From NCBI GenBank assembly GCA_041591635.1, contig JBFHRO010000076.1, positions 1 through 13,967 on the forward strand: a stretch of 13,967 nucleotides of DNA. The letters are read 5' to 3'. Within the stretch, counting starts at the first letter, position 1, and the number at the start of each line of letters is the position of its first letter. The translations under genes were made by a program, and so were the position numbers. The notes under the pieces are model-generated. The model had not been told where the DNA came from, did not search any database, and was given only the letters and a program-made list of their open reading frames with translations. Below, piece by piece: positions 1 to 7,109 of the stretch. This stretch comes from JACKOD01 sp041591635. GTDB taxonomy: Bacteria > Pseudomonadota > Gammaproteobacteria > Pseudomonadales > Oleiphilaceae.

Positions 1-64
1 CAGCGCTACAGCGCGCGACGAGTTCAAGGCGTATTTTGAGGCGCTGGACTATTACGGCCAGTAG
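1..64 (+). CDS. C-terminal end of an unidentified protein (5' end outside window)
   Basis: Reading from base 2, an open frame encodes about 20 residues ending DEFKAYFEALDYYGQ, with a TAG stop at 62-64. The composition is protein-like (acidic and aromatic, no rare-codon run). It lies just before the convergent hydrolase gene, whose stop is at 86, leaving 21 bases between them. The fragment is too short to assign a family, so I give no function. It could in principle be a chance open frame, but its position and lack of overlap with the hydrolase make a real gene end likely. Confidence 0.5.
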   Translation, partial: SATARDEFKAYFEALDYYGQ

Positions 65-85
65 GCAGTGCCCTGCGACACCAGG

Positions 86-1039
86 CTAATCGCCGGGCAT
101 CAGGCTGCAGACGGAGGGGGGGAGAGTAGTCGCCATGGGTTGTGGGCCAAACAGGCCCGTCAGAAACGCCTCCACACAGGCAAAGACCTCCTGCGCAATC
201 GCGCCACGCACGATACCGTGCTGATGATGACGTATTTCCCGGTAGCTTTTGTTCCTCGACCCCAGACGGCGATAAATCTCGCGTCCACTGCGCACATCCA
301 CTTTCGGATCATCTTTGGCATGAATCACCAGCGCCGGCACCTGCACCGAGGGCAGTGCCCGCTTCACCTGGCGCATCAACTGCTGAATCCGGGCAATACT
401 GGCAACGGGACAACGCAAGTAGTTGATATGCGGATTGTCGGCATGATTGGTGACAAAGGGCTTGCTCCATCGCGCCAGCCCCACGTGAACCAAAAGCCCA
501 TTGAGGCGCCGTACCGGCTCGGCAAACCGGGCCGAGAATTTGGCAAACTTCAAGGGCGCACTGATGCTGATGAGGGCGGCAAAGGCATCGGGCGCCTGAA
601 TCACCCGCCGCATGGCAATGGCCGCGCCGGTCGAAAACCCGGCCGCCACTATCTCGTCACAGCAGGTTTGCAAGATGCGATAGCCCTGCTCTACCGAGGC
701 CTCCCACTCCTGCACCGAACGCGTTGCCAGATCAATGGCAGAAGTGCCATGACCCGCCATGCGCGGGGCATACACTGTGTACCCTTGGGCGAACAGAAAC
801 TGCGCCCATTCGCGCACTTCCTCTGGCGCCGCCATCAGACCATGCACCAGCAACACCCCCACCCGCTGCTCGGGCCGCCACAGCAAAAAGGGCTCACCGA
901 CGGTTTTGGGCTTGGTTTCACCTTCGAGATAAAACTGCGCGTAGTCGCGATGAAAAGCCTCCAGCTCCTGCGTCAGCAGCCGCTGGCGCAGATCGTCCGC
1001 AGTACCAGTGTCGAAAGTCGCCGGGGCGCTCTGGCTCAT
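86..1039 (-). CDS. alpha/beta hydrolase (serine esterase/lipase-like)
   Basis: The 317-residue protein has the hallmarks of the alpha/beta-hydrolase fold. An oxyanion-hole segment VLLVHGLMAAP lies near residues 62-72. The nucleophile elbow GFSTG places the catalytic Ser at 136. A candidate acid sits in HAKDDPKVD (Asp 243 or 244), and the catalytic His in HHQHGIV at about 274. Order and spacing match monoglyceride-lipase or carboxylesterase-type enzymes acting on ester bonds. I see no signal peptide, so it is probably cytosolic or loosely membrane-associated. Its ATG overlaps the TGA of the upstream hemolysin III-type gene (ATGA, 1036-1039), suggesting translational coupling and one operon. 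The substrate cannot be read from sequence. A 327-codon open frame on the opposite strand is a shadow. Family is certain; substrate is unknown. Confidence 0.9.
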   Translation of the reverse strand: MSQSAPATFDTGTADDLRQRLLTQELEAFHRDYAQFYLEGETKPKTVGEPFLLWRPEQRVGVLLVHGLMAAPEEVREWAQFLFAQGYTVYAPRMAGHGTSAIDLATRSVQEWEASVEQGYRILQTCCDEIVAAGFSTGAAIAMRRVIQAPDAFAALISISAPLKFAKFSARFAEPVRRLNGLLVHVGLARWSKPFVTNHADNPHINYLRCPVASIARIQQLMRQVKRALPSVQVPALVIHAKDDPKVDVRSGREIYRRLGSRNKSYREIRHHQHGIVRGAIAQEVFACVEAFLTGLFGPQPMATTLPPSVCSLMPGD

Positions 1040-1686
1040 GTAATGCTGTAAGCCGCAAAGGCGGTGTAAATCATGGCGTAGTGGCAGCTTGCACCGATCA
1101 GCACCATCACATGAAACAGCTCATGAAAGCTGAAAATACCCGGCAGCATCAGCGGGCGGCGCATGGCATAGAAAATGGCTCCGGCCGTAAACGCGGCCCC
1201 GCCCACGAACAGCAGGGTTTCCTGGGTGATGGTCATGGAGGCCAGCACCTGCTTCATCGGCAACACCAAGAGCCAGCCCATGGTGAGGTAAATAGCGGTA
1301 AACAACACCCGCGGGGCGCGCGGAAAGAATATCTGCGACAGCACACCAAACGCCACCAGGCTCCATTGAATGGCAATCATGGGCACACGCCAGTCGTCAT
1401 CCATGAAGAAATAGCAGACCGGGGTGTACGACCCCGCGATCATGATGAAAATGGCAAACCTGTCCATGCGACGCCAGAACGAGATCTCGTTGTCCTGCTT
1501 TTTGAACGCGTGATACAGGGAGCTGGCCAAAAACAGAAACACCACCGACAGGCCGTAGATCAGGGCCATTACCATCAGCGACGCTGAGCCGCCAGCTTCA
1601 AGCAGCAGAAAGAGCGTGCCGATTGCCGCGGCAATCATGCCCGCCAGATGAGAGTAGAAATTAAACGCCTCTTGAGAACGAACCAA
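1036..1686 (-). CDS. PAQR/hemolysin III family membrane protein (TTG start)
   Basis: This 216-residue, very hydrophobic protein has about seven membrane segments and the signature residues of the hemolysin III/PAQR family. These are SSLYH (Ser 55 x3 His 59), the MDRFAIF segment with Asp 75, and FHELFH near the C-terminus (His 188 x3 His 192, followed by His 202). In characterised family members the three His bind zinc at the cytoplasmic face; eukaryotic relatives are adiponectin receptors with ceramidase-like activity. The name hemolysin is historical, and a role in membrane lipid homeostasis is more plausible (inference). The start is TTG at 1686: no ATG is available before Met 17, an in-frame TGA lies 27 bases upstream, and a GGCGAGG ribosome site sits 6 bases before the TTG. 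It is the first gene of a two-gene unit with the alpha/beta hydrolase. Confidence 0.9.
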   Translation of the reverse strand: MVRSQEAFNFYSHLAGMIAAAIGTLFLLLEAGGSASLMVMALIYGLSVVFLFLASSLYHAFKKQDNEISFWRRMDRFAIFIMIAGSYTPVCYFFMDDDWRVPMIAIQWSLVAFGVLSQIFFPRAPRVLFTAIYLTMGWLLVLPMKQVLASMTITQETLLFVGGAAFTAGAIFYAMRRPLMLPGIFSFHELFHVMVLIGASCHYAMIYTAFAAYSIT

Positions 1687-1692
1687 AGCAAA

Positions 1693-1699
1693 CCTCGCC
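1693..1699 (-). promoter_or_regulatory. ribosome binding site supporting the TTG start of the hemolysin III-type gene
   Basis: GGCGAGG is read on the minus strand, 6 bases before the TTG at 1686. It is the only Shine-Dalgarno-like sequence in the short interval after the in-frame stop, so it decides the start codon. Confidence 0.6.
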
Positions 1700-1863
1700 T
1701 TTGCAATCTGTCATCGTTATTGTCATGGTCGCGCTCTACCTTGAAGCGCCGGGGCGGCAGCCGGAAGAGCACACACAGGGGTCACAACTTGCGGCAAGCG
1801 GCATCCACAAACATTGACAGGTATCAAGGTTTACACAGGGAAACCTGGCCCGACCCGAGCGAC

Positions 1864-2202
1864 TCAGACCTTGCGCACAAATTCCGACTTCAGGCCCATG
1901 GCGCCGATTCCGTCGATTTTGCAGTCAATATCGTGATCGCCCTGCACCAGGCGAATGTTCTTCACTTTGGTGCCTACTTTCACCACTTGCGATGAACCCT
2001 TGATCTTCAAGTCCTTGATGACTGTCACCGTGTCGCCATCGGCCAACGGATTGCCATTGGCATCCCGCACCACTGCGGGGGCCTCTGACTCCACACTGGC
2101 AACTACCGACCACTCGTGAGCACACTCCGGGCAAACATAGTTACCTGCGTCTTCGTAGGTATATGTCGAATCACACTGGGGACAAGAAGGTAATGCATTC
2201 AT
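1864..2202 (-). CDS. phnA: PhnA/YjdM family zinc-ribbon protein
   Basis: The 112-residue protein matches the E. coli YjdM (PhnA) layout and size. An N-terminal zinc ribbon has two Cys pairs (Cys 7/10 in SCPQC and Cys 24/27 in VCPEC). A small beta-rich domain follows, with DANGNPLADGDTVTVIKDLK, KGTKVKN-like and GLKSEFVRK segments typical of the family. Despite the name, a direct role in phosphonate breakdown was never established; the function is unknown. I chose the ATG at 2202 because AAAAGGAG lies 8 bases upstream and the resulting length fits the family. The longer frame begins at a TTG (2223) without a ribosome site. It follows the aerotaxis receptor gene on the same strand with an 86-base gap. 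No phosphonate genes are nearby. Confidence 0.9.
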   Translation of the reverse strand: MNALPSCPQCDSTYTYEDAGNYVCPECAHEWSVVASVESEAPAVVRDANGNPLADGDTVTVIKDLKIKGSSQVVKVGTKVKNIRLVQGDHDIDCKIDGIGAMGLKSEFVRKV

Positions 2203-2210
2203 GGCGCTGG

Positions 2211-2218
2211 CTCCTTTT
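2211..2218 (-). promoter_or_regulatory. ribosome binding site of phnA
   Basis: AAAAGGAG on the minus strand lies 8 bases before the ATG at 2202. It favours this start over the in-frame TTG at 2223. Confidence 0.75.
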
Positions 2219-2288
2219 GCCAAGACAAGGGCTTAAACCCGGGAGCATACCGGCAAAGGGAGGACGCTGCCACGCCGGAAAGCTTCGA

Positions 2289-3860
2289 CTAGGCGCGCTG
2301 AAACTGTTCGACCAGGCGCTTTTGACGTTGGGCATGTTCGGCCAGGGCACCTACCAGTTCCTGGGCCTGCAACGCATTTTTCGTCGTGCCGTCGGCCAAC
2401 CCGCTGATCTGGTTAACGTTTTTACTTATCTCTTCGGCCACCGCGCTTTGCTCTTCGGAGGCGCTGGCGATCTGAATACTCATATCGGTAATGCTGTGTA
2501 TGGCATGGGAGATTTCTTCCAGCGCCGTGCCGGTTTTTTCAATGCCCTCCACACTGCTTTGCACCAGCTTGTGACTATTGCCAATGGTATCCACGGCCGT
2601 GCGGGTACCAGCCTGCAGCTTGCCGATCATGGCCTCGATTTCCGACGTGGATTGCTGGGTGCGCTGCGCCAGGGTACGAACTTCATCGGCCACCACGGCA
2701 AAGCCTCGCCCCGCCTCCCCGGCGCGGGCCGCTTCGATGGCGGCATTGAGGGCCAGCAGGTTGGTTTGCTCGGCAATCGAGCGAATCACGTCCAGTACGG
2801 AACCTATGCTTTGGCTTTGATTCATCAAATCCTTGACGATCGCGGCCGACTGATCCATATCCCGGGTCAGGGCGGCATTGGCTTCAATGGCTTTGCGGGC
2901 AATACTTTGACTGTCACGGGCCAAGTGTTGAGCATGCTCGGCCATGTTGGACGAGCTTTCGCAGTTACGCGCAACATCCATAAATGAGGCTGTCATTTCT
3001 TCAATGGCCGAAACCAGCTGGTGAATTTCGCTTTGCTGATGGCGGGCACTGTCGGCGGTAGACTGCATCAGCTCGGCCGCCTGGTTCGATATGGATCCCA
3101 TTTGCACACTGGAATCCTTGACCCGCCCGATAACGCTGCGCAGTTCCGAGCGCGTCATTTTCATCGCCAGCCCGATTTGCCCGACCTCATCGCGGGCACC
3201 GCTATAGATGTGTGCCATCAGGGGGTTGTGATAGATCTCGCGCGTCCAGGCCGCCAGATCCCGCAAGGGCTTGCCGGCGCAATATTGCAGGGCAGCACTG
3301 ACGATCACCGACGCCACGACCGCCAGCGAAGCCACCACAGGCTCGCCATACCAGAGGGCGCAGGCCGCTACCGGTGCACTCCCCAACAGCGACGCCACTG
3401 CCATGCGCACCCACAGGGGCAGTGAGCCAAAGTGCCAGCCACAGGGGTTTTTGCCTTGTGCCAGCGCCTCGTACGCTTTCTCGGCGCGGGCCACCCGCTC
3501 GGCCTTGGGAACAAAACGTACCGACTGGTATTCGGCCACCTGCCCGTTTTCCTTGATGGGGGTCACGTAGGCATCGACCCAGTAATGATCCCCGCTCTTG
3601 GCGCGATTTTTCACGATCCCCATCCAGGCCTTGCCGGCCTTGAGGTGCTTCCACAGATCCTCAAATGCCGCAGGCGGCATGTCGGGGTGGCGTACCACAT
3701 TGTGGTTTTTCTTCAATAACTCCTCGGGCGAAAACTCGGCTACCTTGCAGAAGTCATCGTTGACGTAGGTGGTAATGCCTTTGAGATCGGTGGTAGAGAG
3801 AATGTTATCGGAGGGTGAAAAGGTTTTTTCAACATGGGTGATCGGGTGATTGAGTTTCAT
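2289..3860 (-). CDS. Aer-like aerotaxis receptor / methyl-accepting chemotaxis protein, copy 1
   Basis: The 523-residue cytoplasm-facing energy sensor begins with a PAS domain (about 10-120) closely resembling E. coli Aer: ILSTTDLKG, NHNVVRHPDMP, then MGIVKNRAKSGDHYW. Arg 57, His 58, Asp 60 and Trp 79, which matter for FAD binding in Aer, occur here at the same residue numbers. Two hydrophobic stretches (about 152-169 and 173-193) can form a membrane hairpin with no periplasmic domain. The C-terminal half is a methyl-accepting signalling domain whose tip (about 360-400, RSIAEQTNLLALNAAIEAAR) contacts CheA and CheW. No CheR-docking pentapeptide follows. Expected role: sensing redox or electron-transport state and steering motility to favourable oxygen. 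The ribosome site is weak (TAGG, 9 bases away). A paralogue lies 222 bp upstream on the same strand. Confidence 0.93.
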   Translation of the reverse strand: MKLNHPITHVEKTFSPSDNILSTTDLKGITTYVNDDFCKVAEFSPEELLKKNHNVVRHPDMPPAAFEDLWKHLKAGKAWMGIVKNRAKSGDHYWVDAYVTPIKENGQVAEYQSVRFVPKAERVARAEKAYEALAQGKNPCGWHFGSLPLWVRMAVASLLGSAPVAACALWYGEPVVASLAVVASVIVSAALQYCAGKPLRDLAAWTREIYHNPLMAHIYSGARDEVGQIGLAMKMTRSELRSVIGRVKDSSVQMGSISNQAAELMQSTADSARHQQSEIHQLVSAIEEMTASFMDVARNCESSSNMAEHAQHLARDSQSIARKAIEANAALTRDMDQSAAIVKDLMNQSQSIGSVLDVIRSIAEQTNLLALNAAIEAARAGEAGRGFAVVADEVRTLAQRTQQSTSEIEAMIGKLQAGTRTAVDTIGNSHKLVQSSVEGIEKTGTALEEISHAIHSITDMSIQIASASEEQSAVAEEISKNVNQISGLADGTTKNALQAQELVGALAEHAQRQKRLVEQFQRA

Positions 3861-4028
3861 TGTTTAGGGCCTACAGCAGAATCACTACCAACCCCGCCAA
3901 CAAAGCAGTCCATCAACAACCGCACTGGACGAAACGACTCGAATAGTTGCAGTGCACGGCGGGCACAACGGAATCGAATTTCCAGTCTAGACCAGGGAAC
4001 TACCCCCAACCAGGCAATACCCTACCTC

Positions 4029-4046
4029 ATAAGCACATGTACTTAT
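4029..4046. repeat. 18-bp imperfect palindrome between the two receptor genes
   Basis: ATAAG-C-ACATGT-A-CTTAT is symmetric except at one position pair (C/A). It sits about 37 bases past the stop of the upstream receptor gene and about 170 bases before the start of the downstream one. It could be an operator for copy 1. There is no T-run, so it is not an evident terminator. The function is unproven. Confidence 0.35.
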
Positions 4047-4082
4047 AACCAACAGCAAAACACAGGCTTGCCTTTGGCCGTT

Positions 4083-5651
4083 TCAGCCACGCACAAACTG
4101 ATCGACCAGCCGCTGCTGCTGCCCGGCCTGATTCGTCAGGTTGCTTACCAGCTTTTGCGCCTGCACGGCGTTTTGGGTTGTGCCATCGGCCAGCCCACTG
4201 ATACGGTTGACGTTTTTGCTTACCTCTTCGGCCACGCAACTCTGCTCCTCCGAGGCGCTGGCAATCTGCAGGCTCATGTCGGTAATGGCATGCACTGCCG
4301 AGGATATTTCTTCCAGTGCCTGACCGGTTTTTTCGATACCCTCCACACTGCTTTGCACCAGCTTGTGACTGTTGTTGATGGTATCCACCGCCGTACGGGT
4401 GCCGGTTTGCAATTTGCCGATCATGGCTTCGATTTCCGACGTGGATTGCTGGGTGCGCTGAGCCAGGGTACGCACCTCGTCGGCCACTACCGCGAAACCG
4501 CGACCGGCCTCACCAGCCCGGGCCGCCTCAATGGCGGCATTGAGGGCCAGCAGATTGGTTTGCTCCGCAATCGAGCGAATCACATCCAGAACCGAACCGA
4601 TACTCTGACTTTGGTTCATCAAATCCTTGACGATGGCCGTGGATTGATCCATATCCCGCGTCAGGGCCGCATTGGCCTCAATCGCCTTGCGGGCGATGGT
4701 CTGGCTTTCACGAGCCAGCTTTTGCGCATGTTCAGCCATGCTGGATGAGCTTTCACAGTTGCGAGCCACATCGTGAAACGAGGCGGTCATCTCTTCAATC
4801 GCAGAAACCAGCTGGTGGATCTCGCTTTGTTGCCGCTGTGCACTGTCGGCGGTCGCCTGCATCAAGGTCATGGTGCTATCTGCCGCACCCTGGATCTGCT
4901 CGGTGGAATCCTTAAGACGCCCGATCACACTGCGCAACTGCAAGTCGGCCATGTGCATGGTGAGGTTGATTTGCCCCACCTCATCGGTCGAGCCACTGTA
5001 AATGTGGGACATCAAGGGGTTGTCATAGCGTGCCCGCGACTTTTCTGCAAGCTCACGCAAGGGTTTGCCTGCCTGGCGCTGCAAGCCAAGGGTGGCCAGC
5101 ACTGTCGCGGCCAGCGCCACCAATAACACCGGTTCGCCGTACCAGAGCGCCGCGCCCATCAGGGGAATGCCGCCCAGCAGCGATGCCAACCCCATGCGCC
5201 CCCACAAAGGCAGGGAACCCAGGCTGGCACCAAAGGGTGGCTTGTCCTCTTTGAGCGCCTTGTAGGCTTTTTCGGCCCGATCGATAATGGCCGCCTTGGG
5301 CACAAAGCGCACCGACTGGTATTCGGCAATCTGCCCGTTTTCCTTGATGGGGGTCACATAGGCATCCACCCAATAGTAATCGCCATTTTTGGTACGGTTC
5401 TTGACTGGCCCCATCCACGACTTGCCGGCTTTGAGCGTCGTCCACAAGCTTTCAAAGGCGGCCGGCGGCATGTCGGGATGGCGCACCACATTGTGGTTTT
5501 TCTTCAGCAATTCCTCACGGGGAAAGCCCGCCACTTTGCAAAAATCATCATTGACGTAGCTGATTGCCCCTTTGAGGTCGGTTGTCGACAAAATGTTATC
5601 CGAGGACGAGAACTTGATTTCGACATTGGTAACCGGCAAATTGATTTTCAT
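4083..5651 (-). CDS. Aer-like aerotaxis receptor / methyl-accepting chemotaxis protein, copy 2
   Basis: The 522-residue paralogue of the neighbouring receptor has the same plan: an Aer-like PAS with Arg 57, His 58, Asp 60 and Trp 79 in the same positions, a hydrophobic hairpin at about 152-192, and a methyl-accepting signalling domain. The signalling tip (about 359-400) is identical in sequence to copy 1, whereas the membrane segments and the stretch after the PAS have diverged. I start it at the ATG at 5651. AAGGGG lies 9 bases upstream, and MKINLPVTNVEIKF aligns with the start of copy 1. The frame stays open back to an ATG at 5747 through a 7-base repeat, which would add a hydrophobic 32-residue leader with no homologue and no clear ribosome site. 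An FNR/Anr-like box lies about 96 bases upstream. Likely role: oxygen/redox taxis. Confidence 0.92.
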   Translation of the reverse strand: MKINLPVTNVEIKFSSSDNILSTTDLKGAISYVNDDFCKVAGFPREELLKKNHNVVRHPDMPPAAFESLWTTLKAGKSWMGPVKNRTKNGDYYWVDAYVTPIKENGQIAEYQSVRFVPKAAIIDRAEKAYKALKEDKPPFGASLGSLPLWGRMGLASLLGGIPLMGAALWYGEPVLLVALAATVLATLGLQRQAGKPLRELAEKSRARYDNPLMSHIYSGSTDEVGQINLTMHMADLQLRSVIGRLKDSTEQIQGAADSTMTLMQATADSAQRQQSEIHQLVSAIEEMTASFHDVARNCESSSSMAEHAQKLARESQTIARKAIEANAALTRDMDQSTAIVKDLMNQSQSIGSVLDVIRSIAEQTNLLALNAAIEAARAGEAGRGFAVVADEVRTLAQRTQQSTSEIEAMIGKLQTGTRTAVDTINNSHKLVQSSVEGIEKTGQALEEISSAVHAITDMSLQIASASEEQSCVAEEVSKNVNRISGLADGTTQNAVQAQKLVSNLTNQAGQQQRLVDQFVRG

Positions 5652-5666
5652 TCCTGGCAGCCCCTT

Positions 5667-5703
5667 ACAGACAACAGACAACAGACAACAGACAACAGAC
5701 AAC
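5667..5703. repeat. five tandem copies of a 7-base repeat (ACAGACA) in the receptor leader
   Basis: Five perfect copies of ACAGACA occupy 5667-5701, followed by a partial AC. On the gene strand this reads TGTCTGT repeated, ending 15 bases before the ATG of the copy-2 receptor. Perfect short tandem repeats are prone to slipped-strand changes in copy number. Here each gain or loss would change the leader length by 7 bases, close to the ribosome site. Confidence 0.9.
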
Positions 5704-5740
5704 GGGCGCCACGCACCGACGCACCAAAACAGGATGAAAT

Positions 5741-5754
5741 TTGACATACATCAA
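5741..5754. promoter_or_regulatory. candidate FNR/Anr binding site
   Basis: TTGAC-ATAC-ATCAA (reverse strand TTGAT-GTAT-GTCAA) matches nine of ten defined bases of the FNR/Anr consensus TTGAT-N4-ATCAA. It lies in the divergent region between the copy-2 receptor (start 5651) and the transsulfuration enzyme (start 5877). In Pseudomonas aeruginosa the aer gene is known to be controlled by ANR, so a link to the receptor is plausible. I could not find a convincing -10 element at the standard class II distance on either strand. Confidence 0.55.
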
Positions 5755-5768
5755 AAAACAAGATTCCT

Positions 5769-5791
5769 GCGCTAACTTAAGGAGTTAACGC
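5769..5791. repeat. inverted repeat, possible operator in the divergent region
   Basis: GCGCTAACT-TAAGG-AGTTAACGC has two 9-base arms that pair at 8 of 9 positions around a 5-base spacer. It lies just before a perfect TTGACA (5797-5802) and a TATACT (5812-5817). It could bind a regulator of the transsulfuration gene. This rests on symmetry and position only. Confidence 0.35.
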
Positions 5792-5796
5792 GGCCG

Positions 5797-5817
5797 TTGA
5801 CAATAGGTATCTATACT
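5797..5817 (+). promoter_or_regulatory. promoter-like elements upstream of the transsulfuration gene (abnormal spacing)
   Basis: TTGACA at 5797-5802 and TATACT at 5812-5817 are good matches to the -35 and -10 elements, but only 9 bases separate them, so they cannot serve together as one sigma-70 promoter. TATACT could act as an activator-dependent -10 with a start near 5824, leaving a leader of about 53 bases. Confidence 0.25.
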
Positions 5818-5876
5818 TAACCCGCAGGGTGCACCTCCGGGCACCCACTCACCTTTCTGGTAACCGGACCCTCTCT

Positions 5877-7082
5877 ATGACAGACACCACCGCCAAACCA
5901 GGCCATGCCACCACAGCCATTCACGGCACCCGATTACGTGATGCCTTTGGCAGCCCGCGCATGCCCCTGTACAGCACCACCACCTTTGCCTTCGACACCA
6001 CAGCGGCTTTGCTCGATACCATTGAAGGGCGCACCCCTCACGGCATGCTCTATACCCGCTTTGGTAACAACCCCAGCATTCTTGCCCTGGAAGAAACCCT
6101 CGCGGGGCTGGAGCATGCCGAAACGGCACTGGCCTTTAGTGCCGGCATGGCCGCACTGACGGCGCTCTTTGTGACTCATGGGCGTGACGGCATTGTGTGC
6201 ATCGGCGAAATCTACGGCGGCACCTTCGAACTCCTGAGCCGCCAACTGCGGCTGCTTGGCATCCACACGCAGTTTCTGCCGCAATTCGACGGCAAGTCAT
6301 TTCAGCAAGCATTGGCAGGCGGAGAAACCGGGCGCAAACCGGGACTGGTGTTTTTCGAAACACCGGCTAACCCCACCTTGCGCCTGCAGAACATAGCCCT
6401 GATCAGTGAGGCGGCCCACGCCAGCGGCTGCCTGGTGGCCGTCGACAGCACCTTCGCCACGCCCGTCAACCAAAGACCGCTGCTGCTGGGGGCCGACATA
6501 GTGATGCACAGCGCCACCAAGTACCTGGGCGGTCACAGCGATCTCACCGCCGGCGCCCTGATGGGGTCAAAGGCGCTGCTCGACCCCATTCGCGCCTGGC
6601 GCAAGAATCTGGGCAGCAACATCGCCCCCGACATTGCCGACCGGCTGTTACGCAGCCTTTATACGCTGGAACTGCGCGTTCAACGCCATAACCAGAATGC
6701 ATTGGCGGTGGCGCAGGCCATGGCATCCCATGCGGCGGTGAGTGCCGTACATTACCCCGGACTGCCCGACTTCATCGACCACCCGTTGGCCTGTACGCAA
6801 ATGCAAGGCTTTGGCGGCATAGTGGCGCTGGAGGTCGGTCACACAGCGGCCGACGCCGCCAGGGTGGCAGATAAGTGCAAACTGTTTCGGCTGGCGCCGA
6901 GCCTGGGTGGCGTGGAAAGCCTGATTACCCAACCCTGCACCACCACGCACCACAGCCTGAGCCCGCAAGAGCGCCAGGCCCTGGGCATCAAGGACAGTCT
7001 GTTACGCCTGTCAGTCGGGCTTGAAGCGTCAGAGGATCTGATTGCCGATCTGCAGCAGGCGTTGCGGGACACGCCATGCTGA
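5877..7082 (+). CDS. Cys/Met-metabolism PLP enzyme (cystathionine gamma-synthase / gamma-lyase family)
   Basis: The 401-residue cytosolic transsulfuration-type enzyme is a fold-type I PLP protein. It has YTRFGN at 59-64 (Tyr and Arg that contact the PLP phosphate of the partner subunit), SAGMAA at 88-93, the ring-stacking Tyr 113 in EIYGGT, Asp 190 in AVDSTF, and the PLP-binding Lys 215 in HSATKYLGGHSD. SLGGVESL and LLRLSVGLE (Arg 377, substrate carboxylate) follow near the C-terminus. The reaction could be cystathionine gamma-synthase, O-succinylhomoserine sulfhydrylase or gamma-lyase; motifs do not separate these safely. The YGG rather than YGC motif argues against classical methionine gamma-lyase. 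I use the ATG at 5877, where the family-like N-terminus begins; an in-frame GTG at 5829 adds 16 unlikely residues. The ribosome site is weak. No met genes adjoin it. Confidence 0.92.
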   Translation: MTDTTAKPGHATTAIHGTRLRDAFGSPRMPLYSTTTFAFDTTAALLDTIEGRTPHGMLYTRFGNNPSILALEETLAGLEHAETALAFSAGMAALTALFVTHGRDGIVCIGEIYGGTFELLSRQLRLLGIHTQFLPQFDGKSFQQALAGGETGRKPGLVFFETPANPTLRLQNIALISEAAHASGCLVAVDSTFATPVNQRPLLLGADIVMHSATKYLGGHSDLTAGALMGSKALLDPIRAWRKNLGSNIAPDIADRLLRSLYTLELRVQRHNQNALAVAQAMASHAAVSAVHYPGLPDFIDHPLACTQMQGFGGIVALEVGHTAADAARVADKCKLFRLAPSLGGVESLITQPCTTTHHSLSPQERQALGIKDSLLRLSVGLEASEDLIADLQQALRDTPC

Positions 7083-7109
7083 TCGGCAGACGGGGGAAAC
7101 GAGAGAGGC

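Noticed and set aside
68..1587. Long + strand open frames (68-1051 and 724-1587) opposite the hydrolase and hemolysin III genes
   Set aside because: Their products are rich in His, Arg, Pro and Gln with no recognisable domain, and they are antisense to two genes with clear family motifs.
1826..1846. Short hairpin AGGTTT ... AAACCT after phnA
   Set aside because: The stem is only 6 bp with an 8-base loop and no T-run, too weak to call a terminator.
2163..4748. Two similar + strand open frames (2163-2987 and 3834-4748) opposite the receptor genes
   Set aside because: Their mutual similarity is explained by the receptor genes being paralogues; they are the antisense image of the signalling domains and begin at poor starts.
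5652..5747. N-terminal extension of the copy-2 receptor from ATG 5747
   Set aside because: It has no good ribosome site and the extra residues come from the 7-base repeat. The ATG at 5651 aligns with the paralogue; the extension is kept only as part of the repeat hypothesis.
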